This document shows positions 11,570 through 23,511 of a stretch of DNA of 64,000 nucleotides, piece after piece (positions within the stretch are counted from its first letter, which is position 1; every line of letters starts with the position of its first letter). The translations under genes and the position numbers were made by a program. Origin of the DNA: Takakia lepidozioides (Eukaryota; Streptophyta; Takakiopsida; Takakiales; Takakiaceae); NCBI GenBank assembly GCA_030704615.1, contig CM060731.1, positions 52,328,001 through 52,392,000 on the forward strand, given 5' to 3'. Under the pieces are notes generated by a model. It searched no databases and was not told where the DNA came from. It worked only from the letters and a program-made list of their open reading frames with translations.

Positions 11570-12545
11570 TAATGGAGCTTGAAATCCAGCCCTCTTGGAC
11601 AAATTTGGGCCCACACTCATCCCTGCTCCTTCAGCTATCTATGCCTCTGCACAAAATCATACATACATCCTTGCCTTCCTGCTAGCAACTGACAATGACA
11701 GCCTAGAATTGTTCCAGCAAACACCCCAACCCTACTTATCAACGAGCAATGAGCTAACTTAGAAAATTCAATATGCATCTTAGGGCCGAGTCTGATGAGA
11801 GGGCAAAACAGACTAAAATAGGTCGAAGAAGAATGTGCCCTCACCACACTGTCCTTGACCTTGTGTCATGACCCATGGAGGATTTGACCGACAAAAGGAC
11901 CTCTTGTGTGTGATGCTTGTGTCTGTAGTCAGGGTCGGATTGGTCAGTGAGAACCTGCACCACGGTGCAACTGAGCAAGCAGACATTGAAACACGGCCTG
12001 CTAAGACCAAGCTGACTCTCCCAAGAACCTTGTAAATATCAGGAAGAATATCAAATCATGGTACTAACAAGAGCCAACAGCCCACATTTGCAGGATGGAC
12101 AAAACTTCTTCATATCGTACATTAAGAAAAAGCCACACCTTACGATTGCGGTTGTCGCACCCTCGTGAAGGATCTTTAAAAAACTCATGCCAGCTGTGCT
12201 CCATGATTCAAATTCAGGGCCGAGTCTGATGAGAGGGCAAAACAGGCTGAAATAGGTCGAAGAAGAAGGTGCCCTCACCACATTGTCCTCGACCTTGTGT
12301 CATGACCCATGGAGGATTTGACTGACCATGAACCCATGAGGACCTCTTGTGTGTGCTGCTTGTGTCTGTAGTTAGGTAATGTTGGATTGGTCAGTGAAAA
12401 CCACCACGGTGCAGCTGAGTGGGCAGAGATTGAAACACGGCCTGCTAAGACCAAGCTAACTCTCCTAAGAACCTTGTAAACATCAGGAAGAATACCAAAT
12501 CATGGTACTAACAGGAGCCAACAACCACATTTGCAAGATGGACAA
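11570..12545 (-). repeat. R1 repeat, two tandem units plus flank
   Basis: Two units of about 300 bp, at 11782-12085 and 12216-12545, share GGGCCGAGTCTGATGAGAGG, GACCCATGGAGGATTTGAC, GAAACACGGCCTGCTAAGAC and AATCATGGTACTAACA. The flank 11570-11780 matches 41745-41900 inverted. The whole block recurs in reverse at 40625-41900. Non-coding in all frames. Confidence 0.8.
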
Positions 12546-12721
12546 ACTTCTTCACATCGTACTGCGGCAACCGTTGTTGGGTCCTCAGAAACCCCCCATG
12601 TCCATCTTTTTTGAAGAGCCCCGAACACCACATCAGAAAATATCCCATTCGTCCCCGGGAGATTGTCTTTCCCTCGGGTGTGAATAGATTTGACAATACA
12701 GATGCCACAGCATAGACTCAT

Positions 12722-12895
12722 GGTGACGTGGATGGGAGTGTGCATGGCAGACGTAAGCCTGCCCGCAATGTCACATTCGCCAGCCCCATCGCCATCACGG
12801 CTGATAGCGCGAGTGATGCAATGCACCATTCTCCTGATGAGGTTCCACCCAATGTTGTACTTGTAGTTCCAAGCCAACGAACTAAACGAGGAAGA
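12722..12895 (+). other. Possible coding exon of unknown gene
   Basis: An open frame ending in a basic run (Arg-Thr-Lys-Arg-Gly-Arg-Gly) just before a GTAAGC splice donor. Basic RGRG stretches occur before the conserved block of some plant En/Spm-type transposases, and CACTA ends are present nearby. That link is a guess. The start is unknown. Confidence 0.25.
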
Positions 12896-13523
12896 GGTAA
12901 GCATTTGTATTCATGCATGTAACATGTTTTTTTCTAGGTATACGTTGCACGAATGCTTGCATGTGCGCACGAATTCTTATGGGTTGTTCGGCACTGTGCA
13001 GGATACATAGCGAGATGGAAAATGTATTATGAGTTCAACGCCCGTGCACCCTTCTTTACAGTAAATGATATGGTATATCTTCAAATCCTCTTACAAATTG
13101 CACCAGCATTGAACACTGTATTCGTTAAAAGTGGACAATGGCTTGTCCACTTTTATTGTAGGAGAATTGAAATGACATATCTCCAATGAGAGGTTGTAGC
13201 CGAATGGTGAAATGATATTTGTTTGTGTCGACTTTGGCTAAAGGTTTTTTTTTTTTCATTTGCAATAGAATCGTTGATGATAGTTCTGCATTTACATCAA
13301 TACCTTATAACTAAGGTGCGAAGAGTTTTGTCATCACTGGCATGAAACATTGTAAATTTCAAGTCTTTCAATATTTGAGGGTCTTTTATCCATACATCAA
13401 ACATTCATCTACATAATTATAATATAATATGTACATATAATGTAAATATATATTTATGAAAATCATAAGGGAGAAACATCCATAATAGTAGATCATAATG
13501 CATCCAGGAATTCCAACCATCTT
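12896..13523. other. No assignable gene
   Basis: AT-rich sequence with a poly-T run near 13244-13258. No gene recognised. Confidence 0.4.
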
Positions 13524-13664
13524 TTATTTTATATATGGCATGTCTGGTTTCCATCCTTTATGTGGAACAACATTTGGGATATCTTTCATCCACTTATCAT
13601 ACTCTTCATCAGTTAAAATTCTCCATTTCATTCCTGCTTGCGTCCCATATTGTTCTAATTCTGC
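13524..13664 (-). pseudogene. Terminal-exon-like fragment, unknown family
   Basis: On the minus strand, about 46 codons are open to a TAA at 13524 and look truly protein-like: YGTQAGMKWRILTDEEYDKW, followed by a Pro/Lys/Trp-rich end. A pyrimidine-rich CACCGGCAG acceptor at 13662 would make it a last exon. I do not recognise the family. No other exon was found around it. Confidence 0.35.
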
Positions 13665-13689
13665 CGGTGAGAAAGCTCGGCGGAGCTCC

Positions 13690-14617
13690 GCCCTCCTGCC
13701 GTGTCCACATCCGTGCCTTAGCAGTGTCTTTAGCCATGACTAATCATGTAGGGTTCCGCCAGTTTTCTACCTACCTAGTCTTATTAACCCTTCAAATAGG
13801 TGTTTCCGCTATCATATCCGTGACTACTACGTCTACGAAACACTCTTCAGCCGCCATCGCTACCTCCCATCTCCCTCTCTTCTCTCAGCAGCTTGTCCTC
13901 TTTTCTCACCTCTTTGTTTGCTACCAGTGCCTTCGCCTCATCATGCTGCTCAAATGGAACCAGTTTTTTTTCACAATGCTTTCTGGTGTATCGCAATACA
14001 AAAAGAGGTCATAGCTTTGTCTGCTCTTTGCTATTCGCTAACATGCTCCAAGTGGACGACCTGCCACGGCCATGCGCTGCTCACTGTGGCATCGCAACTG
14101 CCTACTTCTATCCAGATGAAGAAAATGACACTATTTCCTCAAGTACTCATACAGCTACGACCGCACGGGTTGGCACAAAGTTCACAACACCCCCACGGAC
14201 CAAGTATGTCCACACAGACACGCTCAAGCGGCAGTATTCCAAGGCCACCGAGAACATGACTCGACCCAATCGCTATGGTAACATACAATCAGCGACCTTG
14301 TTGCTCTCCTTGCTCTTCTTTTCCCCCTCCTTCGAGCTCCTACATGCTCTGTCGACTCACTGAGACCAACAAAAGGCGCCGATGGAGCACATCTTACCGA
14401 TCACCACCACCTAGAGTCTCTCCCTCAACACTGCCCTTTGAATGTATCTAACTCACACGCCTCATACACACAAGAGCAACCCCCGGAGGGTACTTGACGG
14501 GCGACCATATCTCGTGAAGTATCCCCAACCCGAGTGGGGATCCACCCATTTGTGAGACTCACCACAAACCACATGTTGTTTGACTCTAACAGGTACAGCA
14601 GGCCTGATCAGATGTGT
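13690..14617. other. Unassigned, open frames without family
   Basis: Overlapping plus-strand frames exist around 13893-14363. The piece 14041-14275 ends in a GGTAAC donor-like site and may be a captured exon, but I recognise no domain. Confidence 0.3.
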
Positions 14618-15511
14618 TTAAGATCTACCAGCAGATGTGCTAGCCAGATCTACTCTCTTTGGCAAATGAGAGTACACCCCAAGATCAAACAAATTGCAAG
14701 AATGACTACAATCCGGTTGGGAATCCTCCATATCAACACATTTTCCTTTTTCAGGACTAGAATTGGCATGAACACCTCTCCCTCTCAACTGCAAACGGGT
14801 GCTAAGAGGGGATGTCAAGGCACTAGTACATTCAAACTCAAGAGGCTGATTGTCACTCAAACCAGCAGGCTCAGAATGTATAAGACCAGTTGGGGGCTGT
14901 TTCAAGGTCAAGTTCTGGCCATGGGACATTGCTGATTCCATCAACAGTGGGGAGAACTGGCAGTGAGAAGTTGATGGTGGGTGCACTAGGGACTGAAGCA
15001 CTGTTGGTTGCCTCAGGTCCTGACTCCACATCATTTGCATTTGGTCCAAGGGAAGCTGTAACAAGTGTTGTATGCGCAAGAGGCGGTTGACCAAATCACT
15101 GAACCCTGTGCTAGACCACTCAACTCTCCGAGCTCTCCAACCAAGTCTCCTTGCAACTTGACGCCTGAAGTGATACCTTATAAGCTCACTAGGTGTGGGA
15201 CTGAAACTCAAAGGACTTACACCAAGTGGAGGCTGGAGAGACACCAAGAACTCTTGGCCTAAGCACCCTCTAATGAAAGCCCTGTCATTCTCACTTGCAC
15301 CCAATCCTACAGTGCACCCATCAAAATATATGCAGGAGGAGCCTATGGAGGAACAACATTGATGCGCAATGAGGGCATGGAGTGATTGCACATCATACAA
15401 ACAAAAACTAGAAAATCCTGAAAAAAACCCAAAATGCAAGTTACCCGAGCATCCACTTACCCACAACAGAAAATCAACAGCAAAAGAAGACTGAAGATGA
15501 AGATGGGGTCC
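14618..15511 (-). other. Long open frame of unknown meaning
   Basis: About 298 codons without a stop on the minus strand, long for non-coding DNA of this composition. It has no early ATG (the first in-frame codon is TTG). It is rich in Ser, Pro and Leu, with an Arg-rich patch (RRQVARRLGWRARRVEW) in the middle and an acidic, Cys-containing C-terminal part. No family recognised; a decayed LINE ORF1 or transposon protein is possible. A gap-free frame by chance cannot be excluded. Confidence 0.25.
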
Positions 15512-15619
15512 CAAACTACTCCTAATTTATGAAGTACAGCCAACATGCCATAAAGTGAAAGAAGAAGGCTGGTTAGGTTTAGTGGTTGGAGACAGGGCTG
15601 GAGTAATCAGCAAAATCGA

Positions 15620-16370
15620 TGGCCAAATGAAAAGATACCCCAATGTCACCCCAAATCGATAAAACAAAAGGCTGGAGGATCCCATGAAGTAACCATGACA
15701 GCCAAAATCGATGGCCAAACGAAAATCGCAGGTCAGTTAGGTTGCCAGGAAGAAATGCCACCCCAAATCGAATGAACAGAAGGCTGGACAAAGGCCAATG
15801 TGCCAGCAAAACTCGAGGCACCCAGAAATCCATAGTTCAAGGAACCATGACACCCTGGAAATGAAAATGATCAGGTCAGTTTAGCTTGTCATTCACAAAT
15901 GTCACCCCAAATCGAAAGAGCAGAAGGCTGGAGAAAGACGAACATACCAAGAACCAGGGAACATGAAGCGCCACCATGCAATCGCATGAAGTAACCATGA
16001 CACCACTCATGAAATGAGCATGTCAGTTAGGTCGACAAGCACAAATGTCACCCCAAATCGATAGAACCCTCAAGCTGAACAAAGGCCTACGTGCACGCAA
16101 CCACAAAATGCATTCAAGTCACCAAGAGCTCCCGCATAATCGATGGCCAAATGGATCGAACTGCGGCGAATCCCATTGCAAATCGATAGAAGAGAAGTAG
16201 GGCAAAGGCCAACGTGCCAGCAACCATGCGAATCACTCTAACCCACCCAAAAATCGCACGAAGTAACCATGATCCCTGCCCATCGATGGGCAAATGAAAT
16301 TTGCAGGTCAATTAGGGTTGTCATGAAAGAATGTCACCCCAAATCGATAGAACATAAGGCTGGAAAACCA
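15620..16370 (+). repeat. Degenerate tandem repeat (minisatellite)
   Basis: The word GTCACCCCAAATCGA, exact or with one to three changes, recurs near 15643, 15758, 15899, 16046, 16170 and 16332. Spacing is about 112-160 bp. Other shared words are AGAAGGCTGGA, GAAGTAACCATGA, CAGGTCAGTTAGG and GTGCCAGCAA. Units are diverged and of unequal length. No coding potential. Confidence 0.75.
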
Positions 16371-16467
16371 CCATGGTTGCTTCTCTCTTCATAAAATCGT
16401 GCCACAAACATCCATAACCCAAATCCATAGATTCCAAGTGCTGCGCGCGAAAATAAATGCGGCACCG

Positions 16468-16690
16468 TGCACTGCAGGAAAAAAGGGGGGTTTTCGACGC
16501 AGCGGCCACGCCGCGGCGTCGTAAAACAGCCCTTTTCGGGCCGGGGGAAAAACCAAATTTGCGACGCTCGGGCGTTGCAAGCCCTCGCCAAAAAAACGTC
16601 GCAAATTTGCGACCAATGGGGGTCGCAAATATGCGAAACTGCGATTTGCGACGCTCGCATATTTGCGACGCCGGTGCGTCGAAAAAAAAA
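16468..16690 (+). mobile_element. GC-rich CACTA-like end with GCGACG motifs
   Basis: Begins CACTGCAGGAAAAAA, close to a CACTA terminal repeat. It is packed with GCGACG and TTTGCGAC words in both orientations. Its own edges form an inverted repeat, TTTTCGACGCAGCGG (from 16492) against the complement at 16671-16686. This dense subterminal-repeat structure is typical of En/Spm ends. No opposite end is seen. A SnRK1 gene fragment starts 160 bp inside. Confidence 0.5.
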
Positions 16691-16850
16691 AACTACTACA
16701 AGTAGAACGAGGAATCCATGGAAGCTGCTGTCGACAGGAGAAATATATAATCAAACTCAGATCTTAGTTTTGTACAACACCACAACAATCCACCGACTTG
16801 AAGCCATGTTATAAAGCCATGCCTACTGGAAAAAGTCTGTACATTATTTT

Positions 16851-17346
16851 GACACGATTAAGTAAGGAGTCAACAAGCTGAGATCGGTCAAACCCTAAAA
16901 GCACCACTTCCTGGAGAATGTCTTCATCGATCTGCTCACATATTTCCGCACACGTCAACCACTACACATGTTCAAATTGTTTCTCATAAACCAGAACAAG
17001 ATTTATGACTTCCACACATAGGTAGACATGCAGGCTCTGGTAACATTTCTTTGCTCACCAGTGTTCTCTTCGAGCACAGCTGAAATCAAGTTGATAGTAA
17101 CTAGCCTGCTAGGGATATGTGGACACTAGATGCAACATCTCAACTTCAGCTACTCTCAGAGAGAGTGTACCTGTTAGCTTGCTGTATGGTATTAGGAGGA
17201 GGATAACGAGGCAAATGAGATTGAAACGAAGGATGCTGGCGAACCTCAGGAATAATAACCTGCTTCATCGGGTCCACCAGTAGCATACGTGGAATCAGAT
17301 CCCTTGCTCCCGGCGACAAATGGCTTGGTAGCGTGTACATACCACC
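16851..17346 (-). pseudogene. SnRK1: SnRK1 alpha kinase gene fragment, two exons
   Basis: Two exons of the plant SNF1-related kinase 1 catalytic subunit, the energy-sensing Ser/Thr kinase. Exon 1 (17346-17171) encodes the end of kinase subdomain XI: YTLPSHLSPGARDLIPRMLL, VDPMKQ, then HPSFQSHLPRY, where the family has HPWFQ. It is bounded by a GTGCAG acceptor and a CAG/GTACAC donor. Exon 2 (about 16931-16851) encodes IDEDILQEVV and GFDRSQLVDSLLNR, the start of the UBA-like autoinhibitory region. The exons do not join in frame. Nothing of the ATP-binding lobe, catalytic loop or C-terminal KA1 part is present. Retained introns show it arose by DNA-level copying, not as a processed retrocopy. Confidence 0.85.
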
Positions 17347-17948
17347 CTGCACAAACAGGCACCCGCCATCTTCACCCCGCCATCTCCATCTCCGTCTGCC
17401 CGCTAGGGTTTCACTGTGACAGTGTTGAGCTCAGCCAGGGGACTTAGCCGATTCTAGCTCATCTCTTCGGCGCGCAATCTTGTCCTTACGATCCTCAGGA
17501 TCTGACAGTGAGTAGTTCTGTAATCGTGCAGATCTGAGCATGTCCATAGGACGATGGAGATCATCCAGGTGCTACATGCATTGGGTGCTTGTGGCAAAAA
17601 ATTTAAAGTTTCCAGGCCAGGTTTTTAGGTTTGTGAAAGCGAATTAGCTAACATAAATTTATTCTACAAGAATTTAAAGGTTAATAACTTTGTAAAATAT
17701 ATATAACCTAAATTATTTATTTCTGTATACTAAAGTAATTTTCATGGTTTTATTTATAAAATCAATTTTATTTATAAAGGCTTGTCCCACCAAAATATAT
17801 ATATATTGCAGTAAAAGGGGCCAGTGGCCCTGGTTGGATATTTAAATTTTCTTTTTTCTTTTTTCTTTTTCGCAGAACAAGGGATATGGGCCCTGGAAAT
17901 TTATTAATGGGAATTTTTAGAACAGGGAGGAAAAAATAAGCTCCGGGG
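17347..17948. other. No assignable gene
   Basis: Begins with a pyrimidine-rich stretch like a plant 5' leader (17353-17410), then becomes AT-rich. No feature recognised. Confidence 0.4.
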
Positions 17949-18231
17949 CAGTTTTATTTTTATAATTAAAAAAAAAGCACGAGTGGCTACAAAGTTTTGC
18001 AAAAATTAGGCATATATTCTATTCATCCATTCAAATTAGGACAGAATCATCCACATCCATACTTTCATCCAATTATATTATCCATATTTGGCAAATTCAT
18101 CCATAATGATTATTTTTTTGGGAGAAATTTGGCGATTTCATCCATGAAAAAACATGGAATTTCCTACGGAATATTCTTTTCTATTTTTTGAGGTCGCCAT
18201 TTGGCGAAAATTCGCCAAAAAAAAAACGCCA
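17949..18231 (+). mobile_element. hAT-like MITE, ATCCAT-rich family, copy 1
   Basis: Matches the reverse complement of the complete element at 59740-60013. It starts CAGTTTTATTTTTAT, continues AAAGCACGAGTGGCTACA and has many ATCCAT words. It ends GCCATTTGGCGAA plus an A run. The right edge (18231) abuts a truncated chromovirus. The last bases (ACGCC) are not the expected CACTG, and no target duplication is found, so this copy is damaged. Confidence 0.65.
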
Positions 18232-21200
18232 TACAATTCCAATAATGAAACATGAAAGACTGGATGGATGCGCATACTTCGTGGGAGTTCAAGCCGAAAA
18301 TTGACCGGATTTATTTGTCGAATAATTTTGAATGGTCCCAGACGTTGATAATCCAACTTCCTTGATGGTCGCGAGGTTTGTATATCCCGTCGAAGAAGCC
18401 ACTCACGATCTCCGACCTTGAACTGGGGTTGGAGTTGACGATATTGATCTGCATACTCCTTGTATTATTTTTGAGCTTCTGCGAGGTAGAATGTAAGCTC
18501 ATTGTGAATCGTAGTAAGATGAGTAGCAAGGTTTTTTGCAGCAGGGCTTCCAACAGTCTTCATATGGAAAGGGTTTGCTCGAGGATGATGACCATAATTG
18601 GAGAAAAATGGAGTTTGCTTGGTCGAAGAATGTATAGTGTTGTTATAGGCAAACTCAGCCAATGACATAAGGTCCGTCCAATTATCTTGGTGATAATTTA
18701 TCGTATAGCGAAGATACTGCTCCAAAATCTGGTTTACGCTGACCATCAGTCTGTGGATGATTAGCTGTAGAGAGATAGATCTTAGTATCCAATATGTGAA
18801 ATAATTACCTCTAGAAATTTGATATGAACTGTGGTCCTCGATCAGATATGATGTCCTTCGGGAGTCCATGAATGCGGTAGATATTATTGAGGAAGAGTCT
18901 TGCGTCTTATTACATGGAATGAAATGTGTCATCTTTGTAAAACGATCGACAATAATAAGGGTTGAATCGGTGGTCTTGGAAATTGGAAGGTCTGTAATAA
19001 AGTCCATAAACACGGATGACCATGGACCATTGGGAATGGGTAATGGTTGCAGGAGGCCGTAAAGTCGATGTCGTGGTCCCTTCGCTCTAGCACACGTGTC
19101 GCAAGATTTTATAAATTCTTTCACGAGTTTCCACATCTGCGGCCACCAATAGTCCTTGGATATCAATTCCATTGTTTTGTTGAAGCCGAAATGTCATGCA
19201 GCCGGAAGATCATGACATGTTTGAAAAATTTGAAGTCGTGTAGGTCTTGGAAGTACATAGAAAAGTCCCTTGAAATAAAGTAAGCCATCTTTGAATTCGA
19301 AGTTCGTTTGTAACATGTGGGTTGTCTCGAGGTCGATTTAGTTGACTTCGTAGTGTCGTAGCAAATTGGTCGCTCTTCAGTGCTTCATGAATCTCCTTTA
19401 TGATCTCTACATCGTCATAGGTAGACATGGATAGCATATTCACTTGGAGATTTGCTGGTTTCAAAATGATGGATTTCTGTTGGTCAAAAGCTGCATCCCC
19501 TTCTTTTGGCGCAAGATACGATCGTCGAGAAAGAGCATCTGGTTTTCCTTGAAGATGTCCGGGACGGTAGGTAATAACAAAATCAAACCTTGCTAGTGAC
19601 ATACTCCATCTCGATTGACGTCGATTCAAAACACGAGCACTCATAAAATACTCGAGGTTTTTGTGATCGGTATAGACTGTGACCTGATGTTTAGCTCCCT
19701 CCAATAGATGACGCCACTCCTCAAAAACATCAATAATTGCTAGAAGTTCTTTGTCATGGATTTCATAATTGATCTCCGCAACGAAAAATTTGCGAGAACG
19801 AAAACCAACAGGGTGAAGTCGACCATCTGTACCGTATTAAGAGAGTACTGCGCCAAGTGCAAAGTCCGATGCATCTGCTTCCAAAAAGAATGGTTTAGAT
19901 GGGTCTGCATGTACCAGTATTGGAGCCGTTGAAATGCCTGCTTCAGCCTTTCAAATGCTTGGTCAGCCTTCTCGTTCCATACAAATTTGTCCTTTCCTGT
20001 GAGTCGTGTCAATGGTGCAGCAATTTTGGAGTAATCATTGATGAAGATTCTATAGAAATTTGCAAATCCTAGAAAACATTGTACATCTCAGACAGAAGTT
20101 GGTTTAATCCACTCGATGATGGTTTGTATTTTTTTCTGATCCATAAAGACGCCTTTGTCGGAAATAATGTAACCCAAAAATTCGACTTCAGATTGGTGGA
20201 AAAGATATTTTTCCAACTTGGCATATAGTCCTTTTTCCCTCAATTTATCAAAGACAAGACGTACATGGCAACCATGTTCTTCTTCATTCTGTGAAAATAT
20301 CAAAATGTCGTCCAAATAGATGACTACAAAGTCATCTAAAAATTCTCGAAAGATGTCATTCATCATGTGTTGAAAAATTGCTGGAGCATTTGTAAGACCG
20401 AAAGGTATAACACTGTATTCGAAATGTCCGTACCTTGTGCGAAAAGCAGTCTTCCATCCGTCTCCTTTTTTTATTTGTACAAGGTTGTAAGCTCATCTCA
20501 AGTCAATTTTGGTGAAAATCGTCGTTCGTCCCAGTTGGTCGAGAAGCCCAGAAATCAACGGCAACAGATAACGATTTTTAGTTGTGACTTTGTTGAGTCC
20601 ACGATAGTCCACACACATGCGTAACGATCCATCCTTCTTCTTCACAAATAAGATAGGTGCTCCCACGGGTGATTTCGAATGTCGAATGAAATTCTTTGAC
20701 AATTTTTTATCAATGTATTCGCATAAAACAACCAGTTCCGTCTGAGATAAATTGTAGATCGGGCCGAATGGTGGTTGAGCTCCTTCTTGCAACTCAATTG
20801 TACAATCATAAGGTCGATGTTCTGACAACATGTCTGCATTTTTCTTCTCGAAGACATCCTTGAAATCTTGATATTGAGTGGGTAATGTCGAAGTACCTTG
20901 GTTTGTGGTTTTGATTGGAGTCGCATAAAGTGCAAATGTCGCGTCTTTCTTCGCAGCTCTCATGAAGGCTCTAGCTCCAAGAAACATGGGTTAAATACCT
21001 TTGATACTTTTGCATTTTTGTCTTGTCGAAATTTTTCGTGATTGTCAGTCGATGTCAGGATTATGAAGTACAAACCAGGAAAGTCCAAGGATCACAGGAT
21101 TCGTTGGAGATTGGATGACATTGAAAACAATCTGTGATGCTTGATTTTTAAGCTTCACTTCAAGGGGTCGAGTTTCATGGTCAATATTTCCTGATGCTAA

Positions 21201-22322
21201 CGGTCGTCCATCGATGACTTCAACAGGAGCCGAGAATTTCTTCTTTACGAGCATTAAATTGTGTTGCTTCGCAAAGTCTTTGTCAATAAAACACGTTGAA
21301 GCGCCCGAGTCCAAAAGTGTTTCTACGGAGATATCTCGATTTTGCATCCTGATCTTTATTAGAACTCTGAAACAAGGTACAGGGTCTGGAGGTAGAAAAC
21401 GACATTTTTTTGGTGAGGAATTTGGGGCGTCCAGCCGCATGGTCCCGACAGTTTAATGCTATGTGATCATCTTCTCCGCAATAAAGGTATAATCCATTCG
21501 AGTGCCGTCTTTGTTTTTCTTGTGACGTCAATGGCTTGAATCGGACAGTATCAATCTGCATAGGATCATTACCGGATGTCTGATGGATCGTTGTATTTGG
21601 TGCCATAGTAGTAGCGACATGTTGCGTCGTCGACCATCCAGATCGCTTCTCTTGACGTCTTTCGAACAAACGATTATCGCATGCAATGACTTGGGTGATG
21701 AATTCGCTCAGTGTACTCACGTTTGGCATTGTCAACAATAAATCTTTTACATCCTCTTTTAGGCCACATCGAAACTGACTAATGAGACTCTTTTCATTCC
21801 AATCGAGGTCGCACGCAAGTTATCGAAATTCGAACGGAAGCTGGACGTGCTCCTGAACGCTTCAAAATTGTATAGTAAATGCGAATTTTTCTCTAATAGC
21901 GGTGCAAACCAAGATTAAGCAGTGCCTGATAGAAGGGTGCCCATGAATCCCACTTGAATACCTTTATCAGGGTAGCGTTGTGGATGTAGTCGTAGGAACA
22001 ATCGTACTTGTTGAACAAAACCGCGAAATCTTGATCTCGTTCCATCAAATTTCTCGGGCATGCTGACCTTTGGTTCCCTTGTAATCTGTTGGAGATTTGG
22101 AAGAACCGTTGCAGTAGGATTTGTTGTAGTAGGGACTCGTAAGGTTGAAGATCCATTGTTCGACTCCTTCAACTCTGAAATTTGTTGTTGCAAATTGTTG
22201 AGAGCGTTGCCAAGATCTTGAGACTGATCAGCTTATAGTTGGGCAGTAGATGTACGGAGTTCTTGCATCTGGAGCTGAAGACTCTGCAATGTCGCGACCA
22301 TTTCCGCAAATGTGCCTTCCAT
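18232..22322 (-). pseudogene. Chromovirus (Ty3/gypsy) gag-pol, minus copy, decayed
   Basis: Same element as the plus copy at 23314-29309. ATG at 22322. Gag lies at about 22322-21290, with the zinc knuckle damaged (first Cys replaced by Tyr, in YLYCGEDDHIALNC) and about 85 bp deleted after it. Protease follows with LLDSGAS (near 21320), then reverse transcriptase with [10 protein letters not shown]... and IYLDDILIF (20300), RNase H, the integrase zinc region (HHCC, cut by a frameshift), and the DDE domain to HVSLLELY at 18238. The chromodomain, extra ORF and 3' LTR are absent, because the element ends at the MITE. Many stops and frameshifts. Confidence 0.9.
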
Positions 22323-22347
22323 CTTAACTAATTAAGGAACAAACTTT

Positions 22348-22360
22348 AGTCTCGCCAAAC
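22348..22360 (-). promoter_or_regulatory. Primer-binding site of minus chromovirus
   Basis: On the minus strand GTTTGGCGAGACT directly follows the LTR end. Its complement AGTCTCGCCAA occurs inside the LTR at 22648-22638, 31 bp after the start of the TATA box (22679). This is the arrangement expected for self-priming. Confidence 0.6.
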
Positions 22361-23010
22361 TGTCAAAGACGAGAACATGACTGAACACAAACAAGAGATC
22401 AGACTAGAGGTACAAGACTAGACAAGAAGTCAAGGTCGACGTGGCCGAATACATGGTGGGTAAACATGAATCAAGATGATCTTTATAACAATGGACAAGA
22501 CTACAAGATACTGGAACTCGACTCGAATACTGGAATGCTAGAAACTGGACTGGGTACCAGATACTGGAAACTGGACTAGAGTACTGGAAGTTGGATTGGA
22601 GTACTGGGACTGGGAATAAGAGTAGCTTGAACTTGTGTTGGCGAGACTGAAGAGTGTCCAGTCTCGCCTCCTATATATACTGGCTACTAAGAAGCTTCCC
22701 TAAGAAGCTTCCCCTATGGAGGTTTATTGCTGGAGAAGTTTTCAAGATTAAACAAAGGTTTCTTGATGGAGAAGCTTCCTTAAACAAAGGAGGTATCTTG
22801 ATGGAGAAGTTTCCTCCAAATGAAGCTTCCTGAGCAGTTTCCCAAGTTACTGTTGGTAATTTGATAAACTCCGGGTAACTTGGTAAGTAATGGTAAATCA
22901 TGGTATATCATGATAAATTAAGGTAAATCATGGTAATTTTCGATAACATTGTAACTTAATAACTTCTAATATTTATTCCTGGTAAGTTCCTCTGGGCTAT
23001 GTCCATGAAA
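22361..23010 (-). mobile_element. 5' LTR of minus chromovirus, complete
   Basis: About 650 bp, matching the 3' LTR at 28691-29309. The outer edge reads TTTCATGGACATAG (the plus copy has TGTCACGGACATAG) and the inner edge TCGTCTTTGACA. TATA box at 22679-22672. A perfect 10-bp inverted repeat GGCGAGACTG / CAGTCTCGCC flanks the predicted transcription start. Confidence 0.85.
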
Positions 23011-23313
23011 GCAGCTAACTATTTCTCTCTTCTAGCAGCTCACTTAAGCCTATCATCTCTTCTGCTTCCTTTTCCAGCATGACCCTAGTGTAGACAGGCA
23101 TAGGTAGGACTAACACAGCTTACCTCCTATCCGCTGGAGCTTGCAGAAATTCTTCTCAGTTCGCCACACAGTGACAACTGATGTATTTGTGCTTGGGCAA
23201 GAGGTAGACCGCCTCACCCAACTGATCCCAGACTTCTCGGTCAGATTTGAGCCAAAACGAGACCTTAGCAATGGAGCGAATGATGCGTTCTTTGACAATT
23301 AGGGTATGGGAAG
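23011..23313. other. Foreign spacer between two chromoviruses
   Basis: About 300 bp that match neither LTR. On the minus strand an open run (about 23300-23165) reads like protein, with KVSFWLKSDREVWDQLGEA and HKYISCHCVAN, then TGA. A GGAGGTAAGC donor-like site lies slightly downstream. The family is not recognised; it may be a captured host exon. Confidence 0.4.
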
Positions 23314-23511
23314 GGTATTCCAGTCCAGTTTCCAACATTCCAGTATCCGAGTCGAGTTCCAGTATTTTGTACTCTTGTCCATTGTTATAAAGATCATCTT
23401 GATTCATGTTCACCTACCATGCATTCGGCCACGCCGACCTTGACTTCTTGTTTAGTCTTGTACCTTAGTTTGATCTCTTGTTTCTATTCTGTCATGTTCT
23501 CGTCCTTGACA
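23314..23511 (+). mobile_element. 5' LTR remnant of plus chromovirus
   Basis: Only the last 198 bp of the LTR remain. They match 29112-29309 closely, from GGTATTCCAGTCC to CGTCCTTGACA. The promoter part, with the TATA box and predicted start, is gone, so this copy could not be transcribed from its own LTR. Confidence 0.85.

Noticed and set aside
15620-16370. CRISPR-like array
   Set aside because: Regular spacing of a short motif was considered, but units are long, diverged and unequal, and this is a plant nuclear sequence. It is a degenerate minisatellite.
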